Origin: Myxococcales bacterium | Lineage (GTDB): Bacteria > Myxococcota_A > Polyangia > Polyangiales > Polyangiaceae | Assembly (NCBI GenBank): GCA_016720545.1 | Contig: JADKKK010000002.1 | Coordinates: 186,001-250,000, forward strand | Direction: 5' to 3' | Length of the DNA stretch: 64,000 nt | Shown here: positions 30,401-37,341 of the stretch, piece after piece | Layout of the letters: each line of letters opens with the position of its first letter | Numbering within the stretch: position 1 is the stretch's first letter | Program-made: the position numbers and the translations under genes | Notes under the pieces: model-generated | Database searches by the model: none | What the model was told of the DNA's origin: nothing | Seen by the model: only the letters and a program-made list of their open reading frames with translations

Positions 30401-31909
30401 CCTGGCCGTTACGCGCCCCCCGTGGACGACGCGTCGCTCTCCCCGGAGGCGATTGAGGCGTTCTTGTCCGGCGGGCGGCACGCGTCCGTGGGCCCGCCCG
30501 CGCCCGACCCGTTCCCGCAAGACACAGTGCGCGATCCCTTCGGGTCCGCGGCCTCGCGCGACCCCTTCGGGCCATCGCGCTCTGCGCCGCTGCCCGGCGC
30601 CCCCGATCCGGACGCCGCGTCGGCCAAGCCCGCCCCGCCTCGCGCGACGGCCGTCGCGGCGTCGGCGTCCGCGAGCCCGCGCGTGGAGGCGCTGCCGTCG
30701 ATCCCCGTCGAGGTGCTGCGCGCCGTGGAGAAGGGCACCCTCCCGGACGCCCGCGGCGACGCTGCGCTCGAGAAGGCCCACGCGTGCCTCGCGGAGGGCC
30801 GCCAGGACGCCGCCGAGCCCCTCCTGGCCTCGGCCGCCGGCGCCGGCTCGGCCATCGCCGCCGATCTGCTCGCGGGCCTCCTCGAGGAGGATCCGCGCCG
30901 GCGCACCCTGGCGATCAAGGCGAGGCGCCTCGCCGCCGAGCTCTCGCCGGGCGACCCGCGCCGCCTCGCGGCGCTCCGGCGAGCCGCCATGGCGGACCAG
31001 AACGCGAACCACGAGCGCGCGCTGGCCCACCTCGAGGCGTGCCTCAAGGGGGACGCGGTCGCGGCGCCGCCAGAGCTGCACGTCCAGGCGGAACAGCCGG
31101 GCATGCTCGAGGTGCTCACGCGTCCGAGCCGGACGGGCGCCGGCGAGGCATTCCGCCTCGTATGGGAGCACGCAGCGCCCACCCTGGTGCGCCACGCGGC
31201 CGTCACCTCCGACGGTCTCCGCCGCCTGCTGCCGGGTGAGCCGAGCCTCTCCGGCGTCCTATTCAGCGAAGTCGTCCGGCTGCTGGGGCTCCGAAAGGCG
31301 GCGCTGTACCGAGGACAGGGGGCCGGCGGCCCGTCGGCGCGGAGCCTCCTCCTCGCGCCTCCCGCTGGCCTGCTCGACGGGCGGGTTACAGACGTCTCGC
31401 CGGAGCTCCCGTTTCTGCTCGGCGCCGCGCTGGGGGCGTCCCAGCCGCCCCAGGTGGTGCTGCTCGGGCAGCCTCTCGAGAGCGCGCGCTCGCTGTTCCG
31501 CGCGATGCTCGGCGCCTTTGGCCCGTCCGTGGGGGCCCTCTCGATCGATCGCCACACCGCGGAGCTCGGCGAAGCGCTCTGGCAGACGCTCCCGGCGCGC
31601 GCGCAGCGGCGACTGACCGACCTGCTCGCGCAGGCCACCCTCGCGAGCTTCGACGAGGTGTACGCCTCCGCGCGCCTGGCCTCGCTCCGCGTCGGGCTCT
31701 TCGTCTCCGGTGATTTCCGGCAGGCGGTGCGCGCGGTCCTCGTCATGGTCGGGCAGGACCCCCGGCTCGCCGATTCGCCTGGCGCCGTGATGGACCTCAC
31801 GAGCGAGCTGCCCGCGCTCGCCGACCTGTACCGCCTCGCGCTGCGCATCGAGTACGCCGATGCGCGGTTCTTCCTGCCGGGTCGCGGAGGGGGGCAGTCG
31901 ACCCCATGA
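24488..31909 (+). CDS. Giant TPR protein, 2473 residues, with a conserved-looking C-terminal domain
   Basis: The chain is almost entirely Ala/Arg/Glu-rich helical TPR-type repeats from residue 40 to about 1925 (for example AAALYARAADIEPEVSVL). A Pro/Ala/Asp-rich linker at about 1930-2090 contains DPFG repeats. A short helical block follows, then a globular C-terminal domain at about 2195-2473 with hydrophobic beta-strands (PQVVLLGQPLESARSLFRAM, SLRVGLFVSGDFRQAVRAVL). I do not recognise this domain. No signal peptide or membrane helix is seen, so it is probably cytoplasmic. ATG 24488 follows the AGGCG repeats; Met12 (24521) is an alternative. It overlaps the next gene by 4 bases (ATGA). Its size and place between envelope genes suggest a scaffold; function unknown. 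Confidence 0.85.
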   Translation: MGTRGGEILSSMAAPTSLAAGHARRFVVSAPALARRVGPAAAEHDLRAKLALAHGAGDSSAERSLSIELGALLEVGRFDLGGAAALYARAADIEPEVSVLLVLAALEERLGRSARAADALERALTLGDAPGGWLRLGWLRIRAGQVRDAVQVLVQASATSREPRVAEWLGALGFVPGAHASLADAAEAYIDAARRASLLPNLTTSYGTSLELQELGRAASLSRSVAVENAFTAALGRRDPALADAFAEAWAFAAPPAQRAEALANLTRARAARGDVEGQLVVALQPGGAVGSEGLSGLLLRAGLPALLAEQIALRARDAAGDERCRLLVERMRVLAGPVSDPVAAARASADVLAQAPAEPEALSRLEAYLASDQAGPGVLAALVERVGRAEGPLGPLAEVIAAAGARSRNPGFEVLGLRAALLGGETAKLRERLVAAEARCHASLAPPSGPVSAEWRRDRLRILGALPERRDEWAREVDAYLREGPWSPEVVEFAVDRALAAGESEQALRWARAGLDRAMGIQRSVARRLVLRALLATDGAAAAPADLGPDAPESPDVANAPLALLVALGARDLPALAAACEGLARTAPPRTAAALRRAASRALVAEGLVDEARRIAGRALGVDPSDPLAADACVTAWAAAPIEHGAVDAAYPRLRAASAMLWPDARRAELLGALAARANAPAESIAFCRQWLGLRPADPAPLRGYLSALIAAGEGAALCEAVGWLPSAPYSASLLCETLSTALTALGDEPSLLMAAARGLFDALGAAHAGLRASLLDAANSAEEHLFAAEVLERGLSCDGTAAPPEAHVELANLWRLAGGVQGAEGEVRALAAAVRGGATVSDLAERLARLAPHAPGMSTDAELLWLRLRAEHAPDDATAAEEGRRLGAALWDLANDRPGAVVAWVNAARRAPLRGYPTLRRDLVAFAGNAEALECLVALGEHEPDGARAASLFAEAARVAQSVEQFPRALELAARALEQNPRQTEVLAAAEAGASPSDDERLSTLYARAARGALGRFGRRAAHFRAARFFEGRASDALAIRHATQAFLAVPTQGAALQMLARVGARSGDAVAVFHAVEQLTGQLGSATQRAGWLVIAADLGDPTRGNAERIDALVRAFVLVPDAETLARLAGAVRRELAAAPGEVEGVTLRFVRAAGAVLPKCEGPEGARVAVRLTELAIELVHEPKLAWKALVCAFTCDGDIDEYRGLVRLAAALLAAEDAKERFAEAVAITERPYASLGWAACGFLGVLARDLGEPDRARKLLISAVSRDSDDDLYVVLADEALAAVEEPSDRKKLERAVKAPRLSEALVAVAATDRAAGDVLSERRRLTRLVAVGSEEQVKAAQRRLVDLAPPDVDAPAEAELTAAPPSVSPASVALVRERIGVDDLAGALAAAGGSRHDALLQVADAAEAAGHHAIAERALEALADTAPTLEGQVEALRRLGRSFDAHDPERSAGYWRRVAAVRPLDEEADLALEDLLLRAGQVAEVAEHLGRRVARFQGDPARREALHALRLRRAALLEQRLGRPEEARRELEGLLAEEPSSKSALRYLADLTARTGDHDATLAVLERLRDLDADDLGGRAEVEVRMARIHLEGGRPDLARALVESALAGRESAEALQLRVEIARVSPAAEELGAALQALARGSADDAHTRGVLLVEAARLAVAAGDLELGLQRAQEAARVAPGLAGAVVLARSLEYRSRGIAGVEGAIAVLADLATSSRELSEGERVVRAFLVAAATRVAHGAARAIASLEAMVADLGPHALLSFALAEGYAAEGRFDAALAAYDGALQGPLHGLHELGEVAILASAAAEAAGDVARAMRYVDLAVAAPSTRVAALERGRRLASKVGDVERERSLLRELVATLDGAAKLDAARELAHALLASASATDHEEAMALSATLPEASPGSKELRARIEELLGEGDRSTAPAPAPVMLALQRAGAAVLSATLASAGSEPPPSGANARRPPGRYAPPVDDASLSPEAIEAFLSGGRHASVGPPAPDPFPQDTVRDPFGSAASRDPFGPSRSAPLPGAPDPDAASAKPAPPRATAVAASASASPRVEALPSIPVEVLRAVEKGTLPDARGDAALEKAHACLAEGRQDAAEPLLASAAGAGSAIAADLLAGLLEEDPRRRTLAIKARRLAAELSPGDPRRLAALRRAAMADQNANHERALAHLEACLKGDAVAAPPELHVQAEQPGMLEVLTRPSRTGAGEAFRLVWEHAAPTLVRHAAVTSDGLRRLLPGEPSLSGVLFSEVVRLLGLRKAALYRGQGAGGPSARSLLLAPPAGLLDGRVTDVSPELPFLLGAALGASQPPQVVLLGQPLESARSLFRAMLGAFGPSVGALSIDRHTAELGEALWQTLPARAQRRLTDLLAQATLASFDEVYASARLASLRVGLFVSGDFRQAVRAVLVMVGQDPRLADSPGAVMDLTSELPALADLYRLALRIEYADARFFLPGRGGGQSTP

Positions 31910-32517
31910 GACGAGGGGTGCGTGAGCTCGTGCGCCGAGGGATCGCGGGCACCGCGTGCGCCGCCATGGTGGCGGCCTTCGCGTCGTGCATCATCGCCGA
32001 GCCGCCGTCCGACCTTCCGCAGCTGCCGAGGTTTCGCCCGACCATTCTGCGCGGCTCGGTCGTCCCGTCGGCGAACGGCGTCCTCGGCACGTTCCCGGAC
32101 CGCTTTATCGTGCCGGTCGAGCTCGTGGACCCCAGCGTCACCCTCAGCTACCGCGTGTATCTCGACTACAACCCGATCACGGGCGAGGGGCTCGACTTCC
32201 CTGGCACCATTGGGCCGAGCGGCACTCCTCCACGTCTCATCGACCTCGACGCCTCTCGTGAGCCCGCCGCTCGCGTGATCGAGTTCAAGGCCACCGCGCC
32301 CCCCGACCTCAACCGCTGCCACGTGATTGAGTTCCTGGTCGCGGAGTCGTTCCTGTCGTTCGAGGGCAAGAGCGCACACACACCGCGTGAGCCTGGCGGC
32401 GACAGCGTGACCTGGTTCTACAGCCCCGGCGGCGACCTCAGCGGATGCCCAGTCGTCGACGCGGGGGTCGCGCCGTCGAACGACGCCGGGGGCGACGCCG
32501 ACGCGGGGGGGGCGTGA
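31906..32517 (+). CDS. Small lipoprotein of unknown function
   Basis: 203 residues. The signal sequence has Arg-rich start and lipobox FASC (Cys28). The mature part looks like a single beta-rich domain (RFIVPVELVDPSVTLSYRVY) with two conserved-looking Cys near 147 and 181, and ends in an Asp/Gly/Ala-rich tail (DAGGDADAGGA). The ATG overlaps the stop of the giant TPR gene (ATGA), and its stop overlaps the next start (GTGA), so it is translated as part of the unit. I do not recognise the family. Confidence 0.78.
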   Translation: MRRGVRELVRRGIAGTACAAMVAAFASCIIAEPPSDLPQLPRFRPTILRGSVVPSANGVLGTFPDRFIVPVELVDPSVTLSYRVYLDYNPITGEGLDFPGTIGPSGTPPRLIDLDASREPAARVIEFKATAPPDLNRCHVIEFLVAESFLSFEGKSAHTPREPGGDSVTWFYSPGGDLSGCPVVDAGVAPSNDAGGDADAGGA

Positions 32518-34289
32518 GCCGCCGACAGGTCGCGGGCGGGCGGCCGACCTTCCGGCCGTTTGGCCTCGCGGTGGCGGTCGTCGTCGTCGCGTCGTGCGCG
32601 CCCATCGTGGGCTCTCCCGTCTCCTCAGCGCCGCGCAACACCTGCGAATCAGGCCCCTGCGAGCGCTACGACCAGCCAGGCCCGAAGCCTGGCTGTACGA
32701 GCGCGGGTCGCTGCGAGGTCGCCGGGCGACCGGAATACCCCTACGTGCTCGCCGTGGCGATCCCGGGGACCTCCTTCTTCGCTCCCAACCGCACCATGCT
32801 GCTTCGGAGCCAAGACCTCCGCGGGGGGCCGGACTGTCCTGCGGCGACGTGCATCTCGCTCCCGCCGCTCATCGACGTCTCGGGCGCGTACCGGGTCACG
32901 CGGGAGGCGGCCGCGCTCGTCGGGCTCGACGTCGGCGCCGAAACCCGCGCCCTCCCAGCGCAGACCCAGTTCTTCCCCGAGATCGTCCTCGACGACGGCC
33001 CGCGCGTGGAGGCGAGGGACGTAGGCCTCCCGGCCCAGCCCGTGTTCGCGGAGCCCCGGCCGGGCCCGGGGTACCGCGCCTTCCTCCCGCCGGGGCCCTT
33101 CCGTCGCGTCGCCTATCCGGCGCCACCGCTCGACGGGGTGCTCCCGCCGGTCGCGTCGTCGGTCTCGGTGCGCGTCGACACCGTGCAGAACAACATCCCG
33201 CTGTTCTCCGACGCCTTCGAGGTAGGCCGCGCGCCCAACGGCCTCGACGATCCGAGCGGAGAGTCGCGCACGGCGCAGGTGCGGCGCGCCGGCGGCCTCG
33301 ACGGCTTCGTCGCCTATTTGCGCGACCGCAGGACCGAGCGACGCGTGTCGTCCGCGCGGGCGCTCTCGGGCCCGATCGCGGAGGTCCGCCTCGACACCGT
33401 CGCCGAGAACGGCGCAGGCGGCGCACTCCGAGACGGAATCGACATCGTCGTGGCGCCAAGCCCGAGTTGGCTCGCGGTCCCGCTCTTGGTCGACCGCATC
33501 ATCGCGGGCGCGGGCCTCCGCCTCGTGTACCCCGAGTTGCCTCCGCCGACGCCCGTGGTGGCGCGCGTCGTCGCGCCGACCGGCGGCGTCGGCGCCCGAG
33601 TCTCGTTCGAGAGCGCGTCGATCGAGACGAGCGGTGGGACCGCGACCCCTTCGCTCTCCTACCGAACGACGGTGCGGACCGATCCGGACGGACGGCTCGC
33701 GACCGTGTTGCCGCCGGGCACCTACGATGTGTTCGTCGAGCCGGAGGACGCTGCGCGCGCTCTTGGCGAGGCCCGCCAGAGCGTGACGGTACGCGGCGGG
33801 AGCGCGGAGCTTGAGCTGCGTGTGCGTCCGAAGGCGCGGGTGTCGGGTCGAGTACTACTGTCGGACGGTCGCCCGCTCGCGAACGCGGACATCCAGTGGA
33901 ACCCTTCGGCCGCCAAGCGTCCCTCGACCGGGCTTACGCCGCGGCCGGCGCGCACGTCGACCGACGACAAGGGCGCGTTCTCGGTGCCGCTCGACGAGGG
34001 CGAGTACGAGCTCTCCGTGGTGCCGGAGGCGCTCACCGGCTTCCCGCGCCTCGTCTCGCTCCGGAGGCCCGTGGGGCCCAACGACGCGACGCTCGAGGAC
34101 CTGGTCGTGTTTGCGCCGACCCGGCTGGCCTGGACGATCAAGGATCCCGGCGGCCTGGCGCCCATCGCGCGCGCTGTGGTGCGCGCGTTCGGCTATGTTG
34201 CGAACGAAGCGGCGTACGTCGAGGTCGGCTCCGCGCTGACCGACGCGACGGGCGGCTTCGAGATGCTCGTCGGCCCGCTGCCGAAGTGA
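32514..34289 (+). CDS. Lipoprotein with carboxypeptidase-regulatory-like beta-sandwich domains
   Basis: 591 residues from GTG 32514; a longer reading from 32445 is Arg-rich and lacks a signal peptide at its start. The lipobox is VASC (Cys28). The body is beta-rich. From about 435 it shows domains like the carboxypeptidase regulatory fold: ARVSGRVLLSDGRPLANADI, then DDKGAFSVPLDEGEYELSVV, and a second unit with DATGGFEMLVGPLP. Such domains are structural or adhesive modules in surface proteins. No catalytic motif is visible. The start overlaps the stop of the previous lipoprotein by 4 bases. The two lipoproteins probably act together in the envelope. Confidence 0.78.
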   Translation: MSRRQVAGGRPTFRPFGLAVAVVVVASCAPIVGSPVSSAPRNTCESGPCERYDQPGPKPGCTSAGRCEVAGRPEYPYVLAVAIPGTSFFAPNRTMLLRSQDLRGGPDCPAATCISLPPLIDVSGAYRVTREAAALVGLDVGAETRALPAQTQFFPEIVLDDGPRVEARDVGLPAQPVFAEPRPGPGYRAFLPPGPFRRVAYPAPPLDGVLPPVASSVSVRVDTVQNNIPLFSDAFEVGRAPNGLDDPSGESRTAQVRRAGGLDGFVAYLRDRRTERRVSSARALSGPIAEVRLDTVAENGAGGALRDGIDIVVAPSPSWLAVPLLVDRIIAGAGLRLVYPELPPPTPVVARVVAPTGGVGARVSFESASIETSGGTATPSLSYRTTVRTDPDGRLATVLPPGTYDVFVEPEDAARALGEARQSVTVRGGSAELELRVRPKARVSGRVLLSDGRPLANADIQWNPSAAKRPSTGLTPRPARTSTDDKGAFSVPLDEGEYELSVVPEALTGFPRLVSLRRPVGPNDATLEDLVVFAPTRLAWTIKDPGGLAPIARAVVRAFGYVANEAAYVEVGSALTDATGGFEMLVGPLPK

Positions 34290-34326
34290 GCTTTCAGCCT
34301 GCCGAGGGTCCAGGAGAGTGGCAAGG

Positions 34327-34908
34327 ATGCAGCAGCAAGACAACGTCCCGATCGTCGCGCGACTCGTGCGCCGCGGCGCGGGCGACTCGGGAAAGAACGT
34401 GTCGATCCTCGCGCTGGCGGCGGCCGCGTTCGGGGCTCAACAGCCCCCCGATCGCACACCGCCGACGGGCTTCGATCCCGCGACCGTCGCGCTCTTCGAA
34501 GGGCTCGTCGAGTGCGCGTACCTCGTCGCGAACGCGGACGGAGTCTTCGACGAGCGAGAGCGGGAGGCGTTTGAGCGCCTCGTCCACGCCTCTTGCGGCG
34601 GCGTGGTCTCCGGCCGACAGATCTCCGCCCTCCTGGACGACTTCGAGGCCCTGCTCGAGGAGGACGGCCTCGACGCGCGCCTCGAGGCCGCGGCCTCCGC
34701 CTTCACGCGCAAAGTCCACGCGGAGGAGGGGCTGCGCGTGGCGGTCGCGATGGCCCACGCGTCGTCCGGCGTGAGCGCCGAGGAGCGCGCTCTCATCGAC
34801 CGGCTCGCGACGCGCTGTGGGCTCACCCCCGAAGACGTGGCCGCCGCGTGCGCGGAGGTCGAGGCCGAGCTCGAGCGCGCGCGCGCCAGCGCTGGCGCCA
34901 GCACGTAG
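34327..34908 (+). CDS. TerB-like helical protein
   Basis: 193 residues from ATG 34327, chosen because AGGAG stands 10 bases before it; GTG 34318 has the same AGGAG almost touching. Residues 50-185 match the TerB fold: an acidic helix motif NADGVFDEREREAFERL, then SAEERALIDRLATRCGLT. TerB and TerB-like domains are cytoplasmic and associated with metal binding and with membrane-linked stress systems. No other ter gene is present here. It is the last gene of the six-gene unit, 37 bases behind the second lipoprotein. Confidence 0.75.
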   Translation: MQQQDNVPIVARLVRRGAGDSGKNVSILALAAAAFGAQQPPDRTPPTGFDPATVALFEGLVECAYLVANADGVFDEREREAFERLVHASCGGVVSGRQISALLDDFEALLEEDGLDARLEAAASAFTRKVHAEEGLRVAVAMAHASSGVSAEERALIDRLATRCGLTPEDVAAACAEVEAELERARASAGAST

Positions 34909-34956
34909 TCGCTCGAGTAGCCTAGTGTTTCCCTTGGTTGCCGTGGTGCTGCTGCC

Positions 34957-37227
34957 TCAAGCGAGGGCATCTCGCGACATGGCGAACAGGGAGGCCTCTT
35001 CCTGCCGCCCGGCGTCATGTGCCTCGCGCTCGAGCCTCGCGAGGACCGCCCGCTGGTGCGTGAGCAGCGCCGGTCGTCGCCCCTCGGGCGCGTCGTCGAG
35101 CCGCGCAGAGAGCAGCGCCAAGAGCTCCAGGCTGCGGCCGAGCATCGTGAGGAGCTCGACCAGCTCGTCGACGACGGCGTCTTGGGTCGGATCGGCGCGG
35201 AGCCGGTCGATGAGCACCTCCACCCGCGCGTCCAGCGCGTGGTCGTCGGGCGCGCTCTCGAAGCTCGCGCGGGTCGCCGGCGCCGAGTCGACCTCGGCGT
35301 TCGCGGAGTGAGCTCCGAGCACCGTGGGCTTGGGGCGGCAGCTGTCGTCGTCGTAGGCGTCGGGCGGCGCCGACTCACGCACGAGGGCCCGGCGCTCGGC
35401 GAGCAGCTCGGGCGAGGAGGGCAGCAGGGAGAGACCGAGCTCCAGCGTCCGCAGTGCCGCCACGGGGCTCCGCAGCACGTCGGCCTCGAGTCGGATGGCT
35501 TCCATCACCGCAGGGAGCAGCTCGTCGCCCGCGATCGCTTCGATGTGGTCGCGGAAGGCGCCGAGCGCCAGGGAAGCCCCGGCGGCGTCTCCGAGCGCCG
35601 CGCGACACCGCGCCTCGACCAGGCGCCCGAGCCCGGCCTCTGGCGTGTCGCTCGGGATCGCCGCGGCGCGCGCCGCCGCCGCGGACAGATCGCGGAGCGA
35701 GACCTCGAGCAGGCGCGCGAGCGCGAGGCCCGCCTTGGCCTCCTCGCGCGGAGACGGCGCCACGCGGGCCGCGCGCGCGAGCAGGGTCGCGGCGCGCGCC
35801 GCGTCGCCCGTCTTCGCGAGCGCGCTGCCCAGGCCCGCCAGCGCGGTCGGCTCGTCCGGCACGAACCGCAGCGCGCCCTCGAAGAGGGCCGCGGCTTCGC
35901 GCGGGTGGCCGTGCGCGGCGAAGGCCGCCCCAACGTCGACGAGCGTGGCGCACTTGGCGGCTGCACCGCGGATCATCGCCTCGAGGAACGCCGCGTCGGC
36001 CTCGGCCTCCCGGGGCATGCCGGCAGCCAGCGCGCACGCGAGCCGGGCGCGTCGCACGTACGCCCGATCGGGCGCGTCGCACGTGGCCTCGTCCAGATGG
36101 GAGAGCGAGGAGAGGGTCCCTGGGGCGAGCTCGGCGGCCTGCACGCGCAGCGCCGCGCGGAGCGTCGCGTCTGGCTCGCGCTCTGCGTCGCGCACGGCGC
36201 GCGCCCTCGCGGCCTCCTGTCGGCCCCGACCGGCGAGCAGCCGCGCGGGCAGGTCGCCGAGGTGTGGGCTCGCCGTCTCGTCGAGCTCCCGGAGCGTCGC
36301 GAGCGCGGCGTCGGCGCGACCGTCGCCGAGGGCGTCGAGCTCGATGAGCCGCCGGAGCAGCCCGGTGTGCCGGGGCGCCGTCGCGAGCGCTTCGAGCAGC
36401 GCGGTTCGCCCGAGGTCGAGCTCGCCCCGCGCCACGCGCGCGTCCGACGGCTCCGCGAGGCGCGCCCCCTCCGCCGCTCGGAAGCCCGCCTCGTCGCCGA
36501 CAAATCCCCTGCCAGGACGGATAGATAGCGTAAACTGAAGGCCCTCGAATGCGAGCGCCGCCGCGCCCATCGTCGACGGGCGAGGGGCGCGCGCCCCCGC
36601 CTCGGGGAGCAGGGTCGCCGCGACGCGCGCGGCGACGCCCCGGAGAGTGAACGTCGAGCCCGCGCGCCCGAAGGGCTTGCCGAGCGCGCGCGCGAGCGCC
36701 TCTCCCGCGAGGCGCTGGGCGGGCGCGGGGAGGCTCGCGCCGCGCGCGTCGGTCGCGACGAGCTCGACCGCGTCGTCCTCGATCCGGCACGCGACCTCGA
36801 AGACGAGGACGCGGTCGGGGTGCTCGCGCGACGCGGGAGCGGGCGACACGGTGACCCGCACGCGCCCGTCGGCGGCCGCGAGGCGCACGTCGGGCACGCC
36901 GGCCCCGATGAGCTCTCGCAGCGCGGGCGCCGTGGCCGTGGCGATCACGCCGAGGTCGCCCACGAGCGTGAGCTTGCGGAGCTCGCCGCGGCGATGGCGG
37001 AAGCGATGGACGCCCCCCGAGACGTCGAGCGGAAAGCTCATCCCTGGCAGCGCGACCTCGAGCTCGCGAACGGAGAGCGGGCCGAGCGCGACCGGCGCCG
37101 CGAGCGCGAGCCCCACGCCGGACGGGCCGATCGACAGGCAGAGCTCCACGCCGCGGGGCGGCCTCGTGACCGCCGCCGCGGGCCGCGCCTTCCGGCCTTG
37201 CTCCCGTCTCTCGCGCACCCATCGCAC
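34957..37227 (-). CDS. TPR protein with a beta-rich N-terminal domain
   Basis: 756 residues from GTG 37227. Residues 20-275 are beta-rich (GVELCLSIGPSGVGLALA, LTLVGDLGVIATATAP) and look like two similar lobes. Residues 285-690 are TPR-like repeats (EAAALFEGALRFVPDEPTAL). The remainder is helical. No signal peptide. A reading from TTG 37311 exists, but the extra 28 residues are Arg/Pro-rich, and TACCCT stands exactly 7 bases before GTG 37227. It is convergent with the six-gene unit and divergent from the helicase gene. Function unknown. Confidence 0.75.
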   Translation of the reverse strand: MRWVRERREQGRKARPAAAVTRPPRGVELCLSIGPSGVGLALAAPVALGPLSVRELEVALPGMSFPLDVSGGVHRFRHRRGELRKLTLVGDLGVIATATAPALRELIGAGVPDVRLAAADGRVRVTVSPAPASREHPDRVLVFEVACRIEDDAVELVATDARGASLPAPAQRLAGEALARALGKPFGRAGSTFTLRGVAARVAATLLPEAGARAPRPSTMGAAALAFEGLQFTLSIRPGRGFVGDEAGFRAAEGARLAEPSDARVARGELDLGRTALLEALATAPRHTGLLRRLIELDALGDGRADAALATLRELDETASPHLGDLPARLLAGRGRQEAARARAVRDAEREPDATLRAALRVQAAELAPGTLSSLSHLDEATCDAPDRAYVRRARLACALAAGMPREAEADAAFLEAMIRGAAAKCATLVDVGAAFAAHGHPREAAALFEGALRFVPDEPTALAGLGSALAKTGDAARAATLLARAARVAPSPREEAKAGLALARLLEVSLRDLSAAAARAAAIPSDTPEAGLGRLVEARCRAALGDAAGASLALGAFRDHIEAIAGDELLPAVMEAIRLEADVLRSPVAALRTLELGLSLLPSSPELLAERRALVRESAPPDAYDDDSCRPKPTVLGAHSANAEVDSAPATRASFESAPDDHALDARVEVLIDRLRADPTQDAVVDELVELLTMLGRSLELLALLSARLDDAPEGRRPALLTHQRAVLARLEREAHDAGRQEEASLFAMSRDALA

Positions 37228-37234
37228 GAGGCGC

Positions 37235-37240
37235 AGGGTA
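37235..37240 (-). promoter_or_regulatory. -10-like box TACCCT 7 nt before GTG 37227
   Basis: TACCCT fits TAnnnT at the spacing seen for other starts in this window and decides the start of the TPR gene. Confidence 0.4.
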
Positions 37241-37341
37241 CCGCGCGGCCCCGACGCGGGCGACTTTGCGGCGGCGCTCGGGTCCACGCCGCGCGCCCGA
37301 CGATGGTGCAACCAGGCCTACTTCCGCTATGAACGCGGGGA

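Noticed and set aside
34881..34896. 16-bp palindrome GCGCCAGCGCTGGCGC
   Set aside because: It lies inside the coding end of the TerB-like gene and encodes ordinary Ala/Ser residues; no T-run follows.
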